NCBI GenBank assembly: GCA_021812905.1
Contig: JAKAMM010000019.1
Location: 1 to 13,125 of the forward strand
Length of the DNA stretch: 13,125 nt
Direction of reading: 5' to 3'
Source of the DNA: Chloroflexota bacterium
Lineage (GTDB): Bacteria; Chloroflexota; Anaerolineae; Anaerolineales; Villigracilaceae
Shown: piece after piece, positions 1 through 7,809 of the stretch
Layout of the letters: each line of letters opens with the position of its first letter
Numbering within the stretch: the stretch's first letter is position 1
Position numbers and translations under genes: made by a program
The notes under the pieces: generated by a model
What the model saw: the letters and a program-made list of their open reading frames with translations, nothing else
What the model was told of the DNA's origin: nothing
The model's database searches: none

Positions 1-122
1 AACAGATGCCACTATTTACGCAAGGTGCTTGCCGGTTTTTTGCAACTTGTCCAGGCGTAAGATGCGTTTGTCCTGCCCTAGGCATTGCGATACCTGCGGG
101 CTAACATGCAGGCTATTATATC
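1..122. other. Left-edge stretch, no identified gene
   Basis: I see no recognisable gene here. In the first + frame the sequence is open from the window edge to a TAA at 58-60 (19 codons, containing the string FLQLVQA), so it could be the tail of an upstream gene, but it is too short to identify. rimP, which commonly sits directly before nusA, would have to end close to 247 and no reading frame supports it. A TATAAT on the minus strand (115-120) has no convincing -35 partner. Confidence 0.3.
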
Positions 123-151
123 TTGCATCTTTCATGCCTCTATGCTAAAAT
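123..151 (+). promoter_or_regulatory. Sigma-70-type promoter of the nusA operon
   Basis: TTGCAT (123-128) and TAAAAT (146-151) are separated by exactly 17 nt, and a TG dinucleotide (143-144) one base before the -10 gives an extended -10. Predicted transcription start is near 158, leaving a leader of about 90 nt before nusA. This is the best-formed promoter before the operon and it lies downstream of any possible rimP position, so nusA is probably the first gene of this transcript. Confidence 0.65.
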
Positions 152-185
152 CTTTGTGTACGGGAACTCAATATCGAAAGCAACG

Positions 186-210
186 AGAAGTGGGTAACCC
201 CCACTTTTCT
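186..210 (+). promoter_or_regulatory. Leader hairpin upstream of nusA, attenuator-like
   Basis: AAGTGGG (188-194) pairs perfectly with CCCACTT (200-206) around a TAACC loop, and the 3' arm runs into TTTTCT. This is a short GC-rich stem followed by a brief U-tract inside the predicted nusA 5' leader. It resembles a weak intrinsic terminator or attenuator. Since NusA affects hairpin-dependent termination and is autoregulated in other bacteria, feedback control is a reasonable inference but is not shown by the sequence. Confidence 0.45.
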
Positions 211-246
211 GCTTGTATATAAAGGACGATCACGGAGCAAGATGGC

Positions 247-2097
247 ATGACCACAAAAAACGAGTTTGCCCAAGCCTTCAACGAAGTACTGGAAGAAAAA
301 CAACTCTCCAAGGAAATTATCCTCGGTGCAATTGAATCCGCCATGGTTTCGGCTTATCGGCGGGCTGTCAACGCCTCGACGGCGCAGCAGGTCGAAGCAA
401 AAGTGGACCCCGATACCGGGCAGGTGACTGTCTTCGCTGAAAAGGAAGTCGTTGAAGACGTGCTGGAAGAAAAGACCGAAGTGACGCTGGAAAACGCGCG
501 CAAGGTCAATCCTGAAGCACAATTGGGCGACATGGTGATCGTCGAATCGACACCCGCGGACTTTGGCCGCGTCGCCGCGCAGACGGCCCGCCAGGTCATT
601 CAGCAGCGCATCCGTGAAGCCGAACGTTCCAACCAGATGGAATATTTTGCCCGCCAGACCGGCGAGATCATTTCCGGTATCGTGCAGGCTACCAACGCCC
701 AGGTTTCCACGATTGGCCTCGATATGAAGGCCGAAGGCGTTTTGCCTGCCAATCAAAAGATACCCAACGAACGCTTCAAGGTCCACGACCGCATCCGCGC
801 AGTGGTGCTGGAAGTCAAAGACGGCTCACGCGGCCCGCAAATTATTCTCTCGCGTGCGCATCGCAACTTCCTGCGCCGCTTGCTCGAGAACGAAGTCCCT
901 GAAATCTATCATGGCATCGTCGAGATTAAGGCCATTGCGCGCGAACCAGGCGCACGTGCCAAAGTCGCTGTGATGGCGACCCAGGCAGGCGTTGATCCGG
1001 TCGGTGCGTGCGTGGGTATCAAGGGCGTCCGCATTCAGGCCATCGTCAAGGAATTGCATGATGAAAAGATCGACATCATTCAATGGGATCAAGATCCTGT
1101 TACTTATATTTCCAAAGCCATCAGCCCGGCGCGCGTCAACGGCGTGTACCTGAACGAAGTCGATGGGACTCGCACCGCGACGGTGGTTGTGATGGAAGAC
1201 CAACTCAGCCTTGCGATCGGACGCGATGGTCAGAACGCACGTCTCGCCGCGAAGTTGACTGGCTGGCGCATTGATATCAAGTCTGTGGTCGAAGCTGCGA
1301 GCGACACACTTGCCAAGTTGCAAAACGATCCCGCACTGGCGGCCACGCTTCCGGCCGCGGCAGAAGCCATGCCACAGATCGAAGAGATTTTGGCGAAGAA
1401 GTCCGAAGGCCGGCCTGTCACGCCGGAAGAGTACACTGTGATTGGTCAATTTGTGGACCGTGTCGAACGTCGCGCGATTCAAGTCAAGGAAGAAGCGGTT
1501 CGCGCGGACGAGGAGCGGGAGGCCGCGGCTCGAGCCGAGGTGCCGCCTGCGGCCTTTAGCATGCTGCTCGACAGCCTGGGCCTGAAGGAACACATCTTCA
1601 ATATTCTGGTCGAAGCTGGTTTTGAGACCATCGGCGATCTGATGATGTCGCTCAAGACGGATCCCAACCACGTGCTTGGCTTGCCCGGCATTGGCCCGAA
1701 GGCCATACAGAATATCGAAGAGCAGATTGCGGCCATGACCTTCCCTGAACCTGAGCCTGTCGTTGCAGAACCGGCTCCGGTTGTTGAACAGGTGGCGCAA
1801 CCGGCCGCAGTTGAAGAAACACCGGTTGGCGAGGCGCCCGCTGAAGTCAGGAAAGAAGCGAAGTCCGAGGAAGAGGACAATGAACTTGCCAAAGATGGCA
1901 TCTCTCTGGATGAATTGTTCAAGATGAAGCCCGAAATCTTCCAGGTGACCGCCGCGCCCGAAGAAGAGTCAACGGATAAGAAGAAAGGTAAGAAGAAGAG
2001 CAAGGGCACCGAGTTGGTGCTTGATGAAGAACGTGGCGAGGTCGTGCGCGTGAAGAAACATAAACGCGGCGATGGTGGTGTTTGGGAAGAAGAATAA
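247..2097 (+). CDS. nusA: Transcription termination/antitermination protein NusA with extended C-terminus
   Basis: NusA binds RNA polymerase and nascent RNA and modulates pausing, intrinsic termination and antitermination. The 616-aa product has the NusA N-terminal RNAP-binding domain (about 1-130), an S1 domain (about 136-202), KH1 (GACVGIKG at 253-260) and KH2 (AIGRDGQN at 323-330). A linker and a helix-hairpin-helix region follow (about 436-497, [13 protein letters not shown] at 478-490). The tail from about 498 is first Pro/Glu/Val-rich, contains [13 protein letters not shown] (553-565), and ends with a Lys-rich run and an acidic terminus. It is longer than Bacillus-type NusA (about 370 aa). 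GGAG at 234-237 lies 9 nt before the ATG at 247. A closer ATG at 242 reads only Met-Ala-stop. It heads the infB cluster; rimP is not adjacent. Confidence 0.96.
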   Translation: MTTKNEFAQAFNEVLEEKQLSKEIILGAIESAMVSAYRRAVNASTAQQVEAKVDPDTGQVTVFAEKEVVEDVLEEKTEVTLENARKVNPEAQLGDMVIVESTPADFGRVAAQTARQVIQQRIREAERSNQMEYFARQTGEIISGIVQATNAQVSTIGLDMKAEGVLPANQKIPNERFKVHDRIRAVVLEVKDGSRGPQIILSRAHRNFLRRLLENEVPEIYHGIVEIKAIAREPGARAKVAVMATQAGVDPVGACVGIKGVRIQAIVKELHDEKIDIIQWDQDPVTYISKAISPARVNGVYLNEVDGTRTATVVVMEDQLSLAIGRDGQNARLAAKLTGWRIDIKSVVEAASDTLAKLQNDPALAATLPAAAEAMPQIEEILAKKSEGRPVTPEEYTVIGQFVDRVERRAIQVKEEAVRADEEREAAARAEVPPAAFSMLLDSLGLKEHIFNILVEAGFETIGDLMMSLKTDPNHVLGLPGIGPKAIQNIEEQIAAMTFPEPEPVVAEPAPVVEQVAQPAAVEETPVGEAPAEVRKEAKSEEEDNELAKDGISLDELFKMKPEIFQVTAAPEEESTDKKKGKKKSKGTELVLDEERGEVVRVKKHKRGDGGVWEEE

Positions 2098-2103
2098 ATA
2101 GAT

Positions 2104-2185
2104 GTCGTTGCGAGGGCGCTCTTCCCGAAGCAACCTCCTCGAGAATGAGGAGATTGCTTTGCCGAAAAAAACAACTCGCAATGAC
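2104..2185. repeat. MITE/REP-like imperfect palindrome, GTCATTGCGAG family
   Basis: The ends GTCGTTGCGAG (2104-2114) and CTCGCAATGAC (2175-2185) are inverted repeats with one G/T difference that still pairs as G-U in RNA. Inside, AAGCAACCTCCTC (2128-2140) and GAGGAGATTGCTT (2147-2159) are 13-bp arms with one mismatch and a 6-nt loop. The 82-bp element fills almost the whole nusA-rnpM gap. Ends of this kind (GTCATTGCGAG...CTCGCAATGAC, with inner GAAGCAATCTC) are, from memory, widespread dispersed palindromes in many bacterial phyla. It contains no gene. Confidence 0.8.
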
Positions 2186-2197
2186 GAATGAAACAAG

Positions 2198-2497
2198 GTG
2201 ACTAGGAAAATTGTGCAACGCGTGAAGCACGTTCCCCAACGCACTTGTGTTGGATGCCGCACCGTGATGGCGAAACGCCAACTGGTGCGCATCGTCCGCA
2301 CGGCAGACGGGGTGCTGGTTGACCCGACGGGTAAACTGGCTGGGCGCGGCGCGTACTTGCATGATAAGCGTTCCTGTTGGGAAAACGGTTTGAAGGGAAG
2401 CCTGGCTAACGCTCTAAAAGTTGCCTTAACTCCCGCTGATCATGAGCGTCTTGAGAATTTTATGCATACGTTTTCCAAAGCGGACCCCGGCGAATAG
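2198..2497 (+). CDS. rnpM: YlxR-family RNase P modulator RnpM
   Basis: This small basic protein (99 aa from the GTG at 2198) belongs to the YlxR/DUF448 family, shown in Bacillus to bind and modulate RNase P and formerly thought to be a generic nucleic-acid-binding protein. The family signature PQRTCVGCR lies at 13-21 and GRGAYLH at 49-55. Position between nusA and infB is the family's classical location. Start choice is uncertain: the GTG at 2213 has AGGA (2204-2207) at good spacing, and the GTG at 2222 gives the usual short family N-terminus (VKHVPQRTC). A GTG start is needed in every case. The MITE-like palindrome ends only 12 nt upstream of the GTG at 2198, so the initiation region may be influenced by that fold. 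Confidence 0.92.
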   Translation: MTRKIVQRVKHVPQRTCVGCRTVMAKRQLVRIVRTADGVLVDPTGKLAGRGAYLHDKRSCWENGLKGSLANALKVALTPADHERLENFMHTFSKADPGE

Positions 2498-2547
2498 AAT
2501 ATGTGAACGACCAGCCACTCGCTCACTGACCATCGCCGCGAAAGATC

Positions 2548-2583
2548 AGCATTGGGCAAACCAGGGAACTGCCGACCAACGCT
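2548..2583 (+). promoter_or_regulatory. Possible hairpin in the infB leader
   Basis: AGCATTGG (2548-2555) can pair with CCAACGCT (2576-2583) with one mismatch, and GGCA/TGCC can extend pairing inside. It ends 17 nt before the infB Shine-Dalgarno sequence GGAGGT (2601-2606). The 114-nt rnpM-infB gap otherwise shows no gene. A regulatory role is only a possibility. Confidence 0.25.
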
Positions 2584-2611
2584 TTGCTTATTTGAACTAC
2601 GGAGGTGGCCT

Positions 2612-4387
2612 ATGAGTGCAAAAAAGATTGAACTTCCTGCCAGTATCGTGATACGAGACCTGGCGGCCAAGATCGAAAAAAGCCCGATTGAGATCATCAA
2701 AAAACTGATGACGAACGGAGTCATGGCGACCATCAATCAGTCCGTGGATTTTGATACCGCGGCGATTGTGGCGGCTGAATTTGGTTTTGAAGCTGTTCTT
2801 GAAGCACAGGAAGAGATCGTAAAAGAAGAGACCGGCGAAGTGCCGCTCTGGCGTCGCCTGATCGCGGATGAAGAAACAAAAGCGCTGATCGCGCGTCCGC
2901 CTGTGGTGACCATTCTCGGACACGTTGATCATGGCAAGACATCCCTGCTCGATGCGCTTCGTCAAACGGACGTGGCGGCGGGTGAGGCGGGTGGAATCAC
3001 GCAGCACATCGGCGCGTATCAAGTTGAAAAGAAGGGACGCACAATTACCTTCCTCGATACGCCGGGACATGCGGCCTTCACTGCCATGCGCGCCCGCGGC
3101 GCACAAGGCGCGGACATTGTGATCCTAGTCGTCGCGGCGGACGATGGCGTCATGCCCCAGACGAGAGAAGCCATCGCTCACGCGAAGGCCGCGCGCGTGC
3201 CGATCATCGTGGCGCTGAATAAGATCGATAAACCCAACTCCAACCCCGACCGCGTCAAGCAACAACTTGCCGAACTCGAACTCGTCCCCGATGATTGGGG
3301 CGGCAATACGATGGTCATTCCCGTTTCTGCCAAGCAGAAGACGGGAATTGATGATCTGCTCGAAGGCATTTTACTGGTAGCCGATAATACCGACATCCGC
3401 GCCAACCCGAAGGGGAAGGTCATCGGCACGGTCATCGAAGCGGAAGTGGATAAATCAAAGGGAACGGTCGTCACACTTCTTGTCCAGAATGGGACGCTGG
3501 AGTCTGGCGATATTGTTGTGGCAGGCCGATCTTATGGCCGCATGAAAGCTTTGTCTGATTACAAGGGCAAGCCTGTCAAGAAAGTTGGTCCATCCACGCC
3601 GGTGGCAGTGATGGGATTGAACGGCGTTCCCGCGGCGGGCGATGTGTTCCAGGTGGTTGATTCAGAAAAAGAAGCGCGCGCCATTGTCGATGAACGCGCT
3701 GATGCCGCCAAGACTGCCGCCAATGTGCAAAAGAAAGTTTCGCTTGAAGACCTGTTTGCCAATTTCAAAGCGGGAGAAGCCAAGGAATTAAACCTGATCG
3801 TCAAAGCCGATGTGCAAGGCTCGCTCGAACCGATCATGTCAGAGTTGGCGGAACTCGGCAAAGGCGAGATCGGTGTCAAAGTGCTGTATGCTGAAACGGG
3901 CAACATCGGCGAGAACGATGTGATGCTGGCTTCGGCTTCCAAGGCTATTGTCATTGGCTTCAGTGTGCAGGCAGATGTCGCCGCCCGTCGTCTGGCTGAA
4001 AAAGAAGGCGTCTCCATCCGCCTGTACGACATCATTTACCGCATGACGGAGGATATCGAAAAAGCCCTCAAGGGTATGCTCGAACCTGTTGTTGTTGAGA
4101 AAGTCATCGGACGTGCGACGGTGCTGGCTGTATTCTCCGCATCCAAGCTCGGACGTGTAGCGGGTTGCCGCGTCACCGAAGGCGAGTTGCGCCGAAATGC
4201 GAAGGTGCGCTTAATGCGCGGCGCGACCGACATTGTCTTTGAAGGCGAGATGGCATCCTTGCGTCACGAGAAGGAAGATGTGCGCGAAATACGTACCGGC
4301 TTTGAATGCGGCGTGGGTTTCAAGAACTTCAACGATATTCAAGTAGGCGACCATCTGCTTTGTTTTGTTTTAGAGACCTCATCGTAG
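2612..4387 (+). CDS. infB: Translation initiation factor IF-2, short form
   Basis: IF-2 is the GTPase that delivers fMet-tRNA to the 30S subunit and promotes subunit joining. From the ATG at 2612 the protein is 591 aa. It has an IF2_N domain (about 1-60) and GTPase motifs G1 GHVDHGKT (103-110), G3 DTPGH (149-153), G4 NKID (203-206) and G5 SAK (239-241), followed by the beta-barrel and C-terminal fMet-tRNA-binding domains. The long low-complexity N-terminal region of E. coli or Bacillus IF-2 is missing, leaving only the compact domain before the G domain. I chose 2612 because GGAGGT (2601-2606) lies 5 nt upstream. The in-frame TTG at 2552 would add 20 residues unlike IF-2. There is no ylxQ between rnpM and this gene. 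Confidence 0.97.
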   Translation: MSAKKIELPASIVIRDLAAKIEKSPIEIIKKLMTNGVMATINQSVDFDTAAIVAAEFGFEAVLEAQEEIVKEETGEVPLWRRLIADEETKALIARPPVVTILGHVDHGKTSLLDALRQTDVAAGEAGGITQHIGAYQVEKKGRTITFLDTPGHAAFTAMRARGAQGADIVILVVAADDGVMPQTREAIAHAKAARVPIIVALNKIDKPNSNPDRVKQQLAELELVPDDWGGNTMVIPVSAKQKTGIDDLLEGILLVADNTDIRANPKGKVIGTVIEAEVDKSKGTVVTLLVQNGTLESGDIVVAGRSYGRMKALSDYKGKPVKKVGPSTPVAVMGLNGVPAAGDVFQVVDSEKEARAIVDERADAAKTAANVQKKVSLEDLFANFKAGEAKELNLIVKADVQGSLEPIMSELAELGKGEIGVKVLYAETGNIGENDVMLASASKAIVIGFSVQADVAARRLAEKEGVSIRLYDIIYRMTEDIEKALKGMLEPVVVEKVIGRATVLAVFSASKLGRVAGCRVTEGELRRNAKVRLMRGATDIVFEGEMASLRHEKEDVREIRTGFECGVGFKNFNDIQVGDHLLCFVLETSS

Positions 4388-4410
4388 TAAACTGTAGATA
4401 GAAATCAAAC

Positions 4411-4776
4411 ATGACGTCAGAACTTCGCCTTCAACGTATTGCGGATCGCATCCGCCAGGAACTCTCGGAAATGTTAATTCGAGAGTTAAGCGATCCGCGC
4501 TTGAAACTAATTTACGTGACTGATGTTAATGTGGACAAGGAACTCGCTTGGGCGGATATTTACGTCTCGGCCGTCGAAGGAGCATCACGTTCCGAAGAAG
4601 TGCTGGCGGGGTTGGAATCTGCCAGCGGCTTCATTCGCCGGACTTTGGCCGGACGCATCGAACTGCGGGTTTTTCCCCGCGTCCGGTTTCACTGGGACCC
4701 AACACCCGAGAACGCGGATCACATCGAGAAGGTGTTGGCAGAATTGCGCCAAAAGGGAAATCCCAGTAAGAATTGA
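4411..4776 (+). CDS. rbfA: 30S ribosome-binding factor RbfA
   Basis: RbfA is a single KH-domain protein that binds the immature 30S subunit near the 5' end of 16S rRNA and assists late maturation. The 121-aa product has typical length, the N-terminal pattern RLQRIADRIRQELSEML (6-22), the LSDPRL segment (26-31), the characteristic DVNVDKELAWADIYVS strand region (38-53) and the helix ASGFIRRTLAGRI (71-83). It begins 23 nt after the infB stop, the usual neighbourhood. No clear Shine-Dalgarno precedes the ATG, so translation may depend on coupling to infB or on weak initiation. Confidence 0.94.
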   Translation: MTSELRLQRIADRIRQELSEMLIRELSDPRLKLIYVTDVNVDKELAWADIYVSAVEGASRSEEVLAGLESASGFIRRTLAGRIELRVFPRVRFHWDPTPENADHIEKVLAELRQKGNPSKN

Positions 4777-4839
4777 CGTAACCTTTCGTCAGTTATTTCG
4801 ACTATACAATGATATGTATAAGAGGGCTCTCAAATACTT

Positions 4840-5796
4840 ATGAATGAATCGGTAAATACTGCAATCAAAATCCAATTGGCGGATGCCAGGAATATTCTGA
4901 TTGCCTCGCATGTCCGTCCCGATGGCGACGCGGTCGGCTCTTTGCTCGGCCTGGGGCTGGCCTTGCAACACGCAGGCAAGAATGTGCAAATGGTTTTAGC
5001 CGATGGCGCGCCTTCCTCTTTCAAACATCTCGAAGGCGTGGAGCAGGTCAGGACCAAAATCGAAGGGACATTCGATACATTCATCACCGTTGATTGCGCC
5101 GACTTCAAGCGCACGGGCAAACTGTTTGAATCCATTGGTCAGCCTGACATCAATATTGATCACCACATAACCAACGAAAAATTTGGTAAACTAAACCTGA
5201 TCGAGGGCGAGGAAGTTGCAACCGCTGCGATCCTGACCAATCATCTTCCCGTCTGGGGATATAAGATCACAAAACCGGTTGCTGCAGCGCTGCTGACTGG
5301 CTTGATCACGGATACATTGGGTTTCCGCACATCCAACGTTACGCCCGAGGCGATGCGTCAAGCCGCTACGTTGATGGAGGTTGGCGCGGATATGCCCGAG
5401 CTTTACATGCGCGGACTCATCCGCCGTTCGTTCGAAGCAACGCGTTATTGGGGGGCAGGCCTTTCAAATTTGCAACGTAAGGATGGCATGGTCTGGGGCA
5501 AGTTAACATTGTCAGATCGCAAAGCTGCTGGTTATTCCGGGAATGATGATGCGGATCTGATCAATGCCATTTCAGCCATTGACGGTTATAAAGTCGGGAT
5601 GATCTTTGTCGAGCAGGCCGATAATCATGTCAAGATTTCCTGGCGTGCGTTGGAAAACGGCATTGACGTTTCATCGATTGCCCAACGTTTTGGCGGCGGC
5701 GGTCATGCGGCGGCGGCAGGCGCGGATGTGGCCGGAACTTTGGATGAAGTAATTACGCGGGCAATCCAAAGTACTAAGGACATGTTAAGCCTTTAG
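4840..5796 (+). CDS. nrnA: DHH-family bifunctional oligoribonuclease/pAp phosphatase NrnA
   Basis: NrnA degrades 2-5-nt RNAs and, in Gram-positives, dephosphorylates pAp to AMP. The 318-aa protein has the DHH motifs SHVRPDGDAVGS (23-34, metal-ligand Asp28 and Asp30), DCAD (85-88), DHH (107-109) and TGLITDT (153-159). It also has the C-terminal DHHA1 substrate-binding motif GGGGHAAAAG (285-294). Length and gene position between rbfA and truB match NrnA of Firmicutes-like operons. Related c-di-AMP/pGpG-degrading DHH proteins cannot be excluded by motifs alone. The ATG at 4840 has only a distant AGAGGG (4821-4826). A TACAAT (4805-4810) in the 63-nt gap is a possible -10 element, but I found no good -35. 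Confidence 0.9.
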   Translation: MNESVNTAIKIQLADARNILIASHVRPDGDAVGSLLGLGLALQHAGKNVQMVLADGAPSSFKHLEGVEQVRTKIEGTFDTFITVDCADFKRTGKLFESIGQPDINIDHHITNEKFGKLNLIEGEEVATAAILTNHLPVWGYKITKPVAAALLTGLITDTLGFRTSNVTPEAMRQAATLMEVGADMPELYMRGLIRRSFEATRYWGAGLSNLQRKDGMVWGKLTLSDRKAAGYSGNDDADLINAISAIDGYKVGMIFVEQADNHVKISWRALENGIDVSSIAQRFGGGGHAAAAGADVAGTLDEVITRAIQSTKDMLSL

Positions 5797-5805
5797 GTCT
5801 ATAAT
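5777..5805 (+). promoter_or_regulatory. Possible internal promoter for truB-ribF
   Basis: A perfect TATAAT (5800-5805) follows AGGACA (5777-5782, 4/6 match to TTGACA) with a 17-nt spacer. It overlaps the 3' end of nrnA and would start transcription near 5812, about 45 nt before truB. Confidence 0.45.
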
Positions 5806-5857
5806 AACATGACGAAATTAGTCGGAAATTCATCAAAAAGATGAGGAGGAATATCTA

Positions 5858-6775
5858 ATGGATAATCAAGATATGAAAAACGCCATCTCCGGCGTGTTGG
5901 TTGTGGATAAGCCGGTTGGTATGACCTCGCACGATGTTGTGCAGGCCATCCGCAACGGCACAGGCCTGCGCCGCGCCGGTCATACCGGCACACTCGACCC
6001 GCGCGCTTCGGGCGTGCTGGTTATTCTCGTCGGCCCGGCGGTGCGTTTGAGCGAATTTGTCTCCGCTTCGGATAAACGCTATCAAGCCATCATCCGTCTT
6101 GGATCGACGACCGATACGTTTGACGCAGATGGAAAATTCACGCGCTCAGACCAGCCCATCAATGTGACCGAGGAGCAATTTGAAGCGGTACTCAAGACTT
6201 TCATTGGCGAGATCGAACAGACTCCGCCCCCGTATTCTGCCGTCAAAGTGCAGGGACGCAAAGCCTACGAGATGGCGCGCCAGGGCGAGGAAGTGGAATT
6301 GGAACCGCGTAAAATAACGGTTCATCATTTGGAAGTTTTGGAATGGGCCCCGCCGGAAGTCGTGATCGATGTGCATTGTTCGTCCGGCACGTATGTCCGT
6401 TCGCTGGCGAATGACCTCGGCAATCAACTCGGATGCGGCGCGTATCTGGTTGGTCTGCGCCGCACCAAGAGCGGACGCTTCTCTCTGCGCGATGCCACGC
6501 CTCTGCGGAAATTACAGGAAGCCTTCACCGCCGGGAACTGGTATCAATATCTCATCCCCGCCGCCGAAGCATTGGGCGAGTGGCCCGCGATTGAACTCAG
6601 TCCCGACGAAGTGGAAGATGTGCGGCATGGGCATCGTGTCAAGGCCGCGGAAGATGCCAAGCCGGGCATGGTGCGCGGCGTCAGCACCCAGGGCGAGTTG
6701 GTGGCCTTGATGGAATTGAAGGAAGGCGAAGGCGGCGCGCTGGAATATCAACCCAAGAAGGTTTTCTTCTCGTAA
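5858..6775 (+). CDS. truB: tRNA pseudouridine(55) synthase TruB
   Basis: TruB isomerises U55 in the T-loop of most tRNAs. The 305-aa protein shows the N-terminal motif GVLVVDKPVGMTSHDVV (12-28), the catalytic-loop motif GTLDPRASG with nucleophile Asp47 (44-52), the PPPYSAVKVQGRKAYEMAR segment, and CSSGTYVRSLANDLG near the middle, all TruB signatures. The C-terminal part (about 240-305) fits a short TruB_C/PUA-like RNA-binding region. GAGGAGGA (5843-5850) with 7-nt spacing supports the ATG at 5858. It is 61 nt downstream of nrnA and is followed by ribF, the usual order. Confidence 0.96.
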   Translation: MDNQDMKNAISGVLVVDKPVGMTSHDVVQAIRNGTGLRRAGHTGTLDPRASGVLVILVGPAVRLSEFVSASDKRYQAIIRLGSTTDTFDADGKFTRSDQPINVTEEQFEAVLKTFIGEIEQTPPPYSAVKVQGRKAYEMARQGEEVELEPRKITVHHLEVLEWAPPEVVIDVHCSSGTYVRSLANDLGNQLGCGAYLVGLRRTKSGRFSLRDATPLRKLQEAFTAGNWYQYLIPAAEALGEWPAIELSPDEVEDVRHGHRVKAAEDAKPGMVRGVSTQGELVALMELKEGEGGALEYQPKKVFFS

Positions 6776-6782
6776 ATCCATT

Positions 6783-6813
6783 TGTAGGGGCACAGCGCCG
6801 CTGTGCCCCTACA
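6783..6813. repeat. Perfect 15-bp-arm palindrome, GTAGGGGC type, in front of ribF
   Basis: TGTAGGGGCACAGCG (6783-6797) and its exact reverse complement (6799-6813) flank a single C. As RNA it would form a very stable hairpin. It ends 6 nt before the ribF ATG and covers the region where a Shine-Dalgarno would be. Palindromes beginning GTAGGGGC and ending GCCCCTAC are, from memory, dispersed REP-like repeats in many bacterial genomes. There is no U-tract, so it is unlikely to be a terminator. Confidence 0.85.
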
Positions 6814-6819
6814 GTCAAC

Positions 6820-7746
6820 ATGCAACACATCCATTCCCTCACCGACATTACATTGCCGAATAGCTGGTTGACAATTGGCGTTTATGATGGCGTCCATCGC
6901 GGCCACCAGGAGATTGTCCATAAATTAACGGCAGGCGCACATGCAATCGGCGCGTCTGCCGTTGTGCTTACTTTCTCGCCACACCCGGCTACCGTGTTGG
7001 CCAAACGCGAAGTCAAGTGCCTGACCACTCCCGATGAGCGCGCGGATTTGCTCTCCGCCCTCGGCGTGGATGTAATCGTCACTCATCCGTTTGATGAGAG
7101 CGTTGCGGGTTTGTCAGCGCGGGAATTCATGGCGCGTTTGAAAAAGAATCTGGGCATCAGCCATTTATTGATGGGATATGACTTTGCTTTAGGCAAAGGC
7201 CGCGAAGGGAATGCGGCGCGTCTTGCCGAACTTGGACGTGAGATGAATTACACAGTTGAAGTAGTGCAGGCCGTGAGCGATGAAAGCGGAGTCATCTCTT
7301 CAACGGAAATCCGCAAGTTGATCGGGCTGGGCGATGTGGCCGAAGCCGCCGGCCTGCTCGGACACAATTACAGTCTGCACGGACTCGTTGTCCACGGAGA
7401 TGGCCGCGGGCGGAAGATCAACTTTCCGACTGCGAATATTGAATACGCCGATGGCAAACTGATCCCGTCGAATGGGATCTATGCCTGCTGGGCGTGGGTG
7501 AACGGCGTCAGGTACGCGTCGGCCGTCAATGTCGGAGTCCGCCCCACGTTCGAGAACGAAGCGGTCCGGCCGCTCGTCGAAGCATTCATCCTGGATTTTG
7601 ACTCAGATGTTTATGAGCAGGATATCCGGCTCGAATTCGTGGCGCGTCTAAGAGATGAGTTGAGATTTCCATCGGTGGATGCGCTCGTTGAACAGATGCA
7701 ACGCGACGTGACTTGGGCGCGCGAAATTTTATCAAAGGCGGCTTGA
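6820..7746 (+). CDS. ribF: Bifunctional riboflavin kinase/FAD synthetase RibF
   Basis: RibF phosphorylates riboflavin to FMN and adenylylates FMN to FAD. The 308-aa product has the N-terminal nucleotidyltransferase domain with the HIGH-like motif GVYDGVHRGH (20-29; Tyr instead of the usual Phe) and SSTEIR (160-165). The C-terminal kinase domain has FPTAN (202-206), NGIYACW (218-224), NVGVRPTF (237-244) and the putative catalytic Glu254 in VEAFILDF. The ATG at 6820 gives the normal RibF N-terminus, but no Shine-Dalgarno is free: the palindrome lies immediately upstream. The stop codon sits in the loop of an intrinsic terminator. The FAD made here is the cofactor expected for ThyX-type enzymes such as the neighbour at 8559, though proximity may be incidental. 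Confidence 0.95.
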   Translation: MQHIHSLTDITLPNSWLTIGVYDGVHRGHQEIVHKLTAGAHAIGASAVVLTFSPHPATVLAKREVKCLTTPDERADLLSALGVDVIVTHPFDESVAGLSAREFMARLKKNLGISHLLMGYDFALGKGREGNAARLAELGREMNYTVEVVQAVSDESGVISSTEIRKLIGLGDVAEAAGLLGHNYSLHGLVVHGDGRGRKINFPTANIEYADGKLIPSNGIYACWAWVNGVRYASAVNVGVRPTFENEAVRPLVEAFILDFDSDVYEQDIRLEFVARLRDELRFPSVDALVEQMQRDVTWAREILSKAA

Positions 7747-7766
7747 AGCCGCCTTGTTTTTTGTTT
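7735..7766 (+). terminator. Intrinsic terminator at the end of ribF
   Basis: AAGGCGGCT (7735-7743) pairs with AGCCGCCTT (7747-7755), followed by GTTTTTTGTTT. The TGA stop codon of ribF (7744-7746) forms the loop, so the stem begins inside the coding sequence. This is the clearest terminator in the window and marks the end of the nusA-ribF cluster. Confidence 0.85.
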
Positions 7767-7782
7767 GTCTGGACTGTACAAT
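7754..7782 (+). promoter_or_regulatory. Possible promoter of the YdjM-like gene
   Basis: TTGTTT (7754-7759) and TACAAT (7777-7782) are spaced by 17 nt. The -35 overlaps the U-tract of the ribF terminator. Predicted start near 7789 gives a short leader of about 20 nt carrying GGAGG (7801-7805). Confidence 0.45.
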
Positions 7783-7809
7783 CCCAATAACTAAATTGAT
7801 GGAGGCGAT

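Noticed and set aside
115..120. Minus-strand TATAAT suggesting a divergent promoter
   Set aside because: There is no -35 match at 16-18 nt and no convincing minus-strand gene before the window edge.
826..1800. Long minus-strand ORF (324 codons) antisense to nusA
   Set aside because: It lies wholly inside nusA, has no family features and a composition rich in Arg/His/Phe typical of reverse-frame shadows of GC-biased codons.
2552..2611. 20-residue N-terminal extension of IF-2 from a TTG
   Set aside because: The ATG at 2612 has an excellent GGAGGT and gives a normal IF2_N start, while the extension lies across a hairpin and is unlike IF-2.
5809..5844. 11-codon ORF upstream of truB, ending in the ribosome binding site
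   Set aside because: The predicted transcription start (about 5812) lies after its ATG and it has no Shine-Dalgarno of its own.
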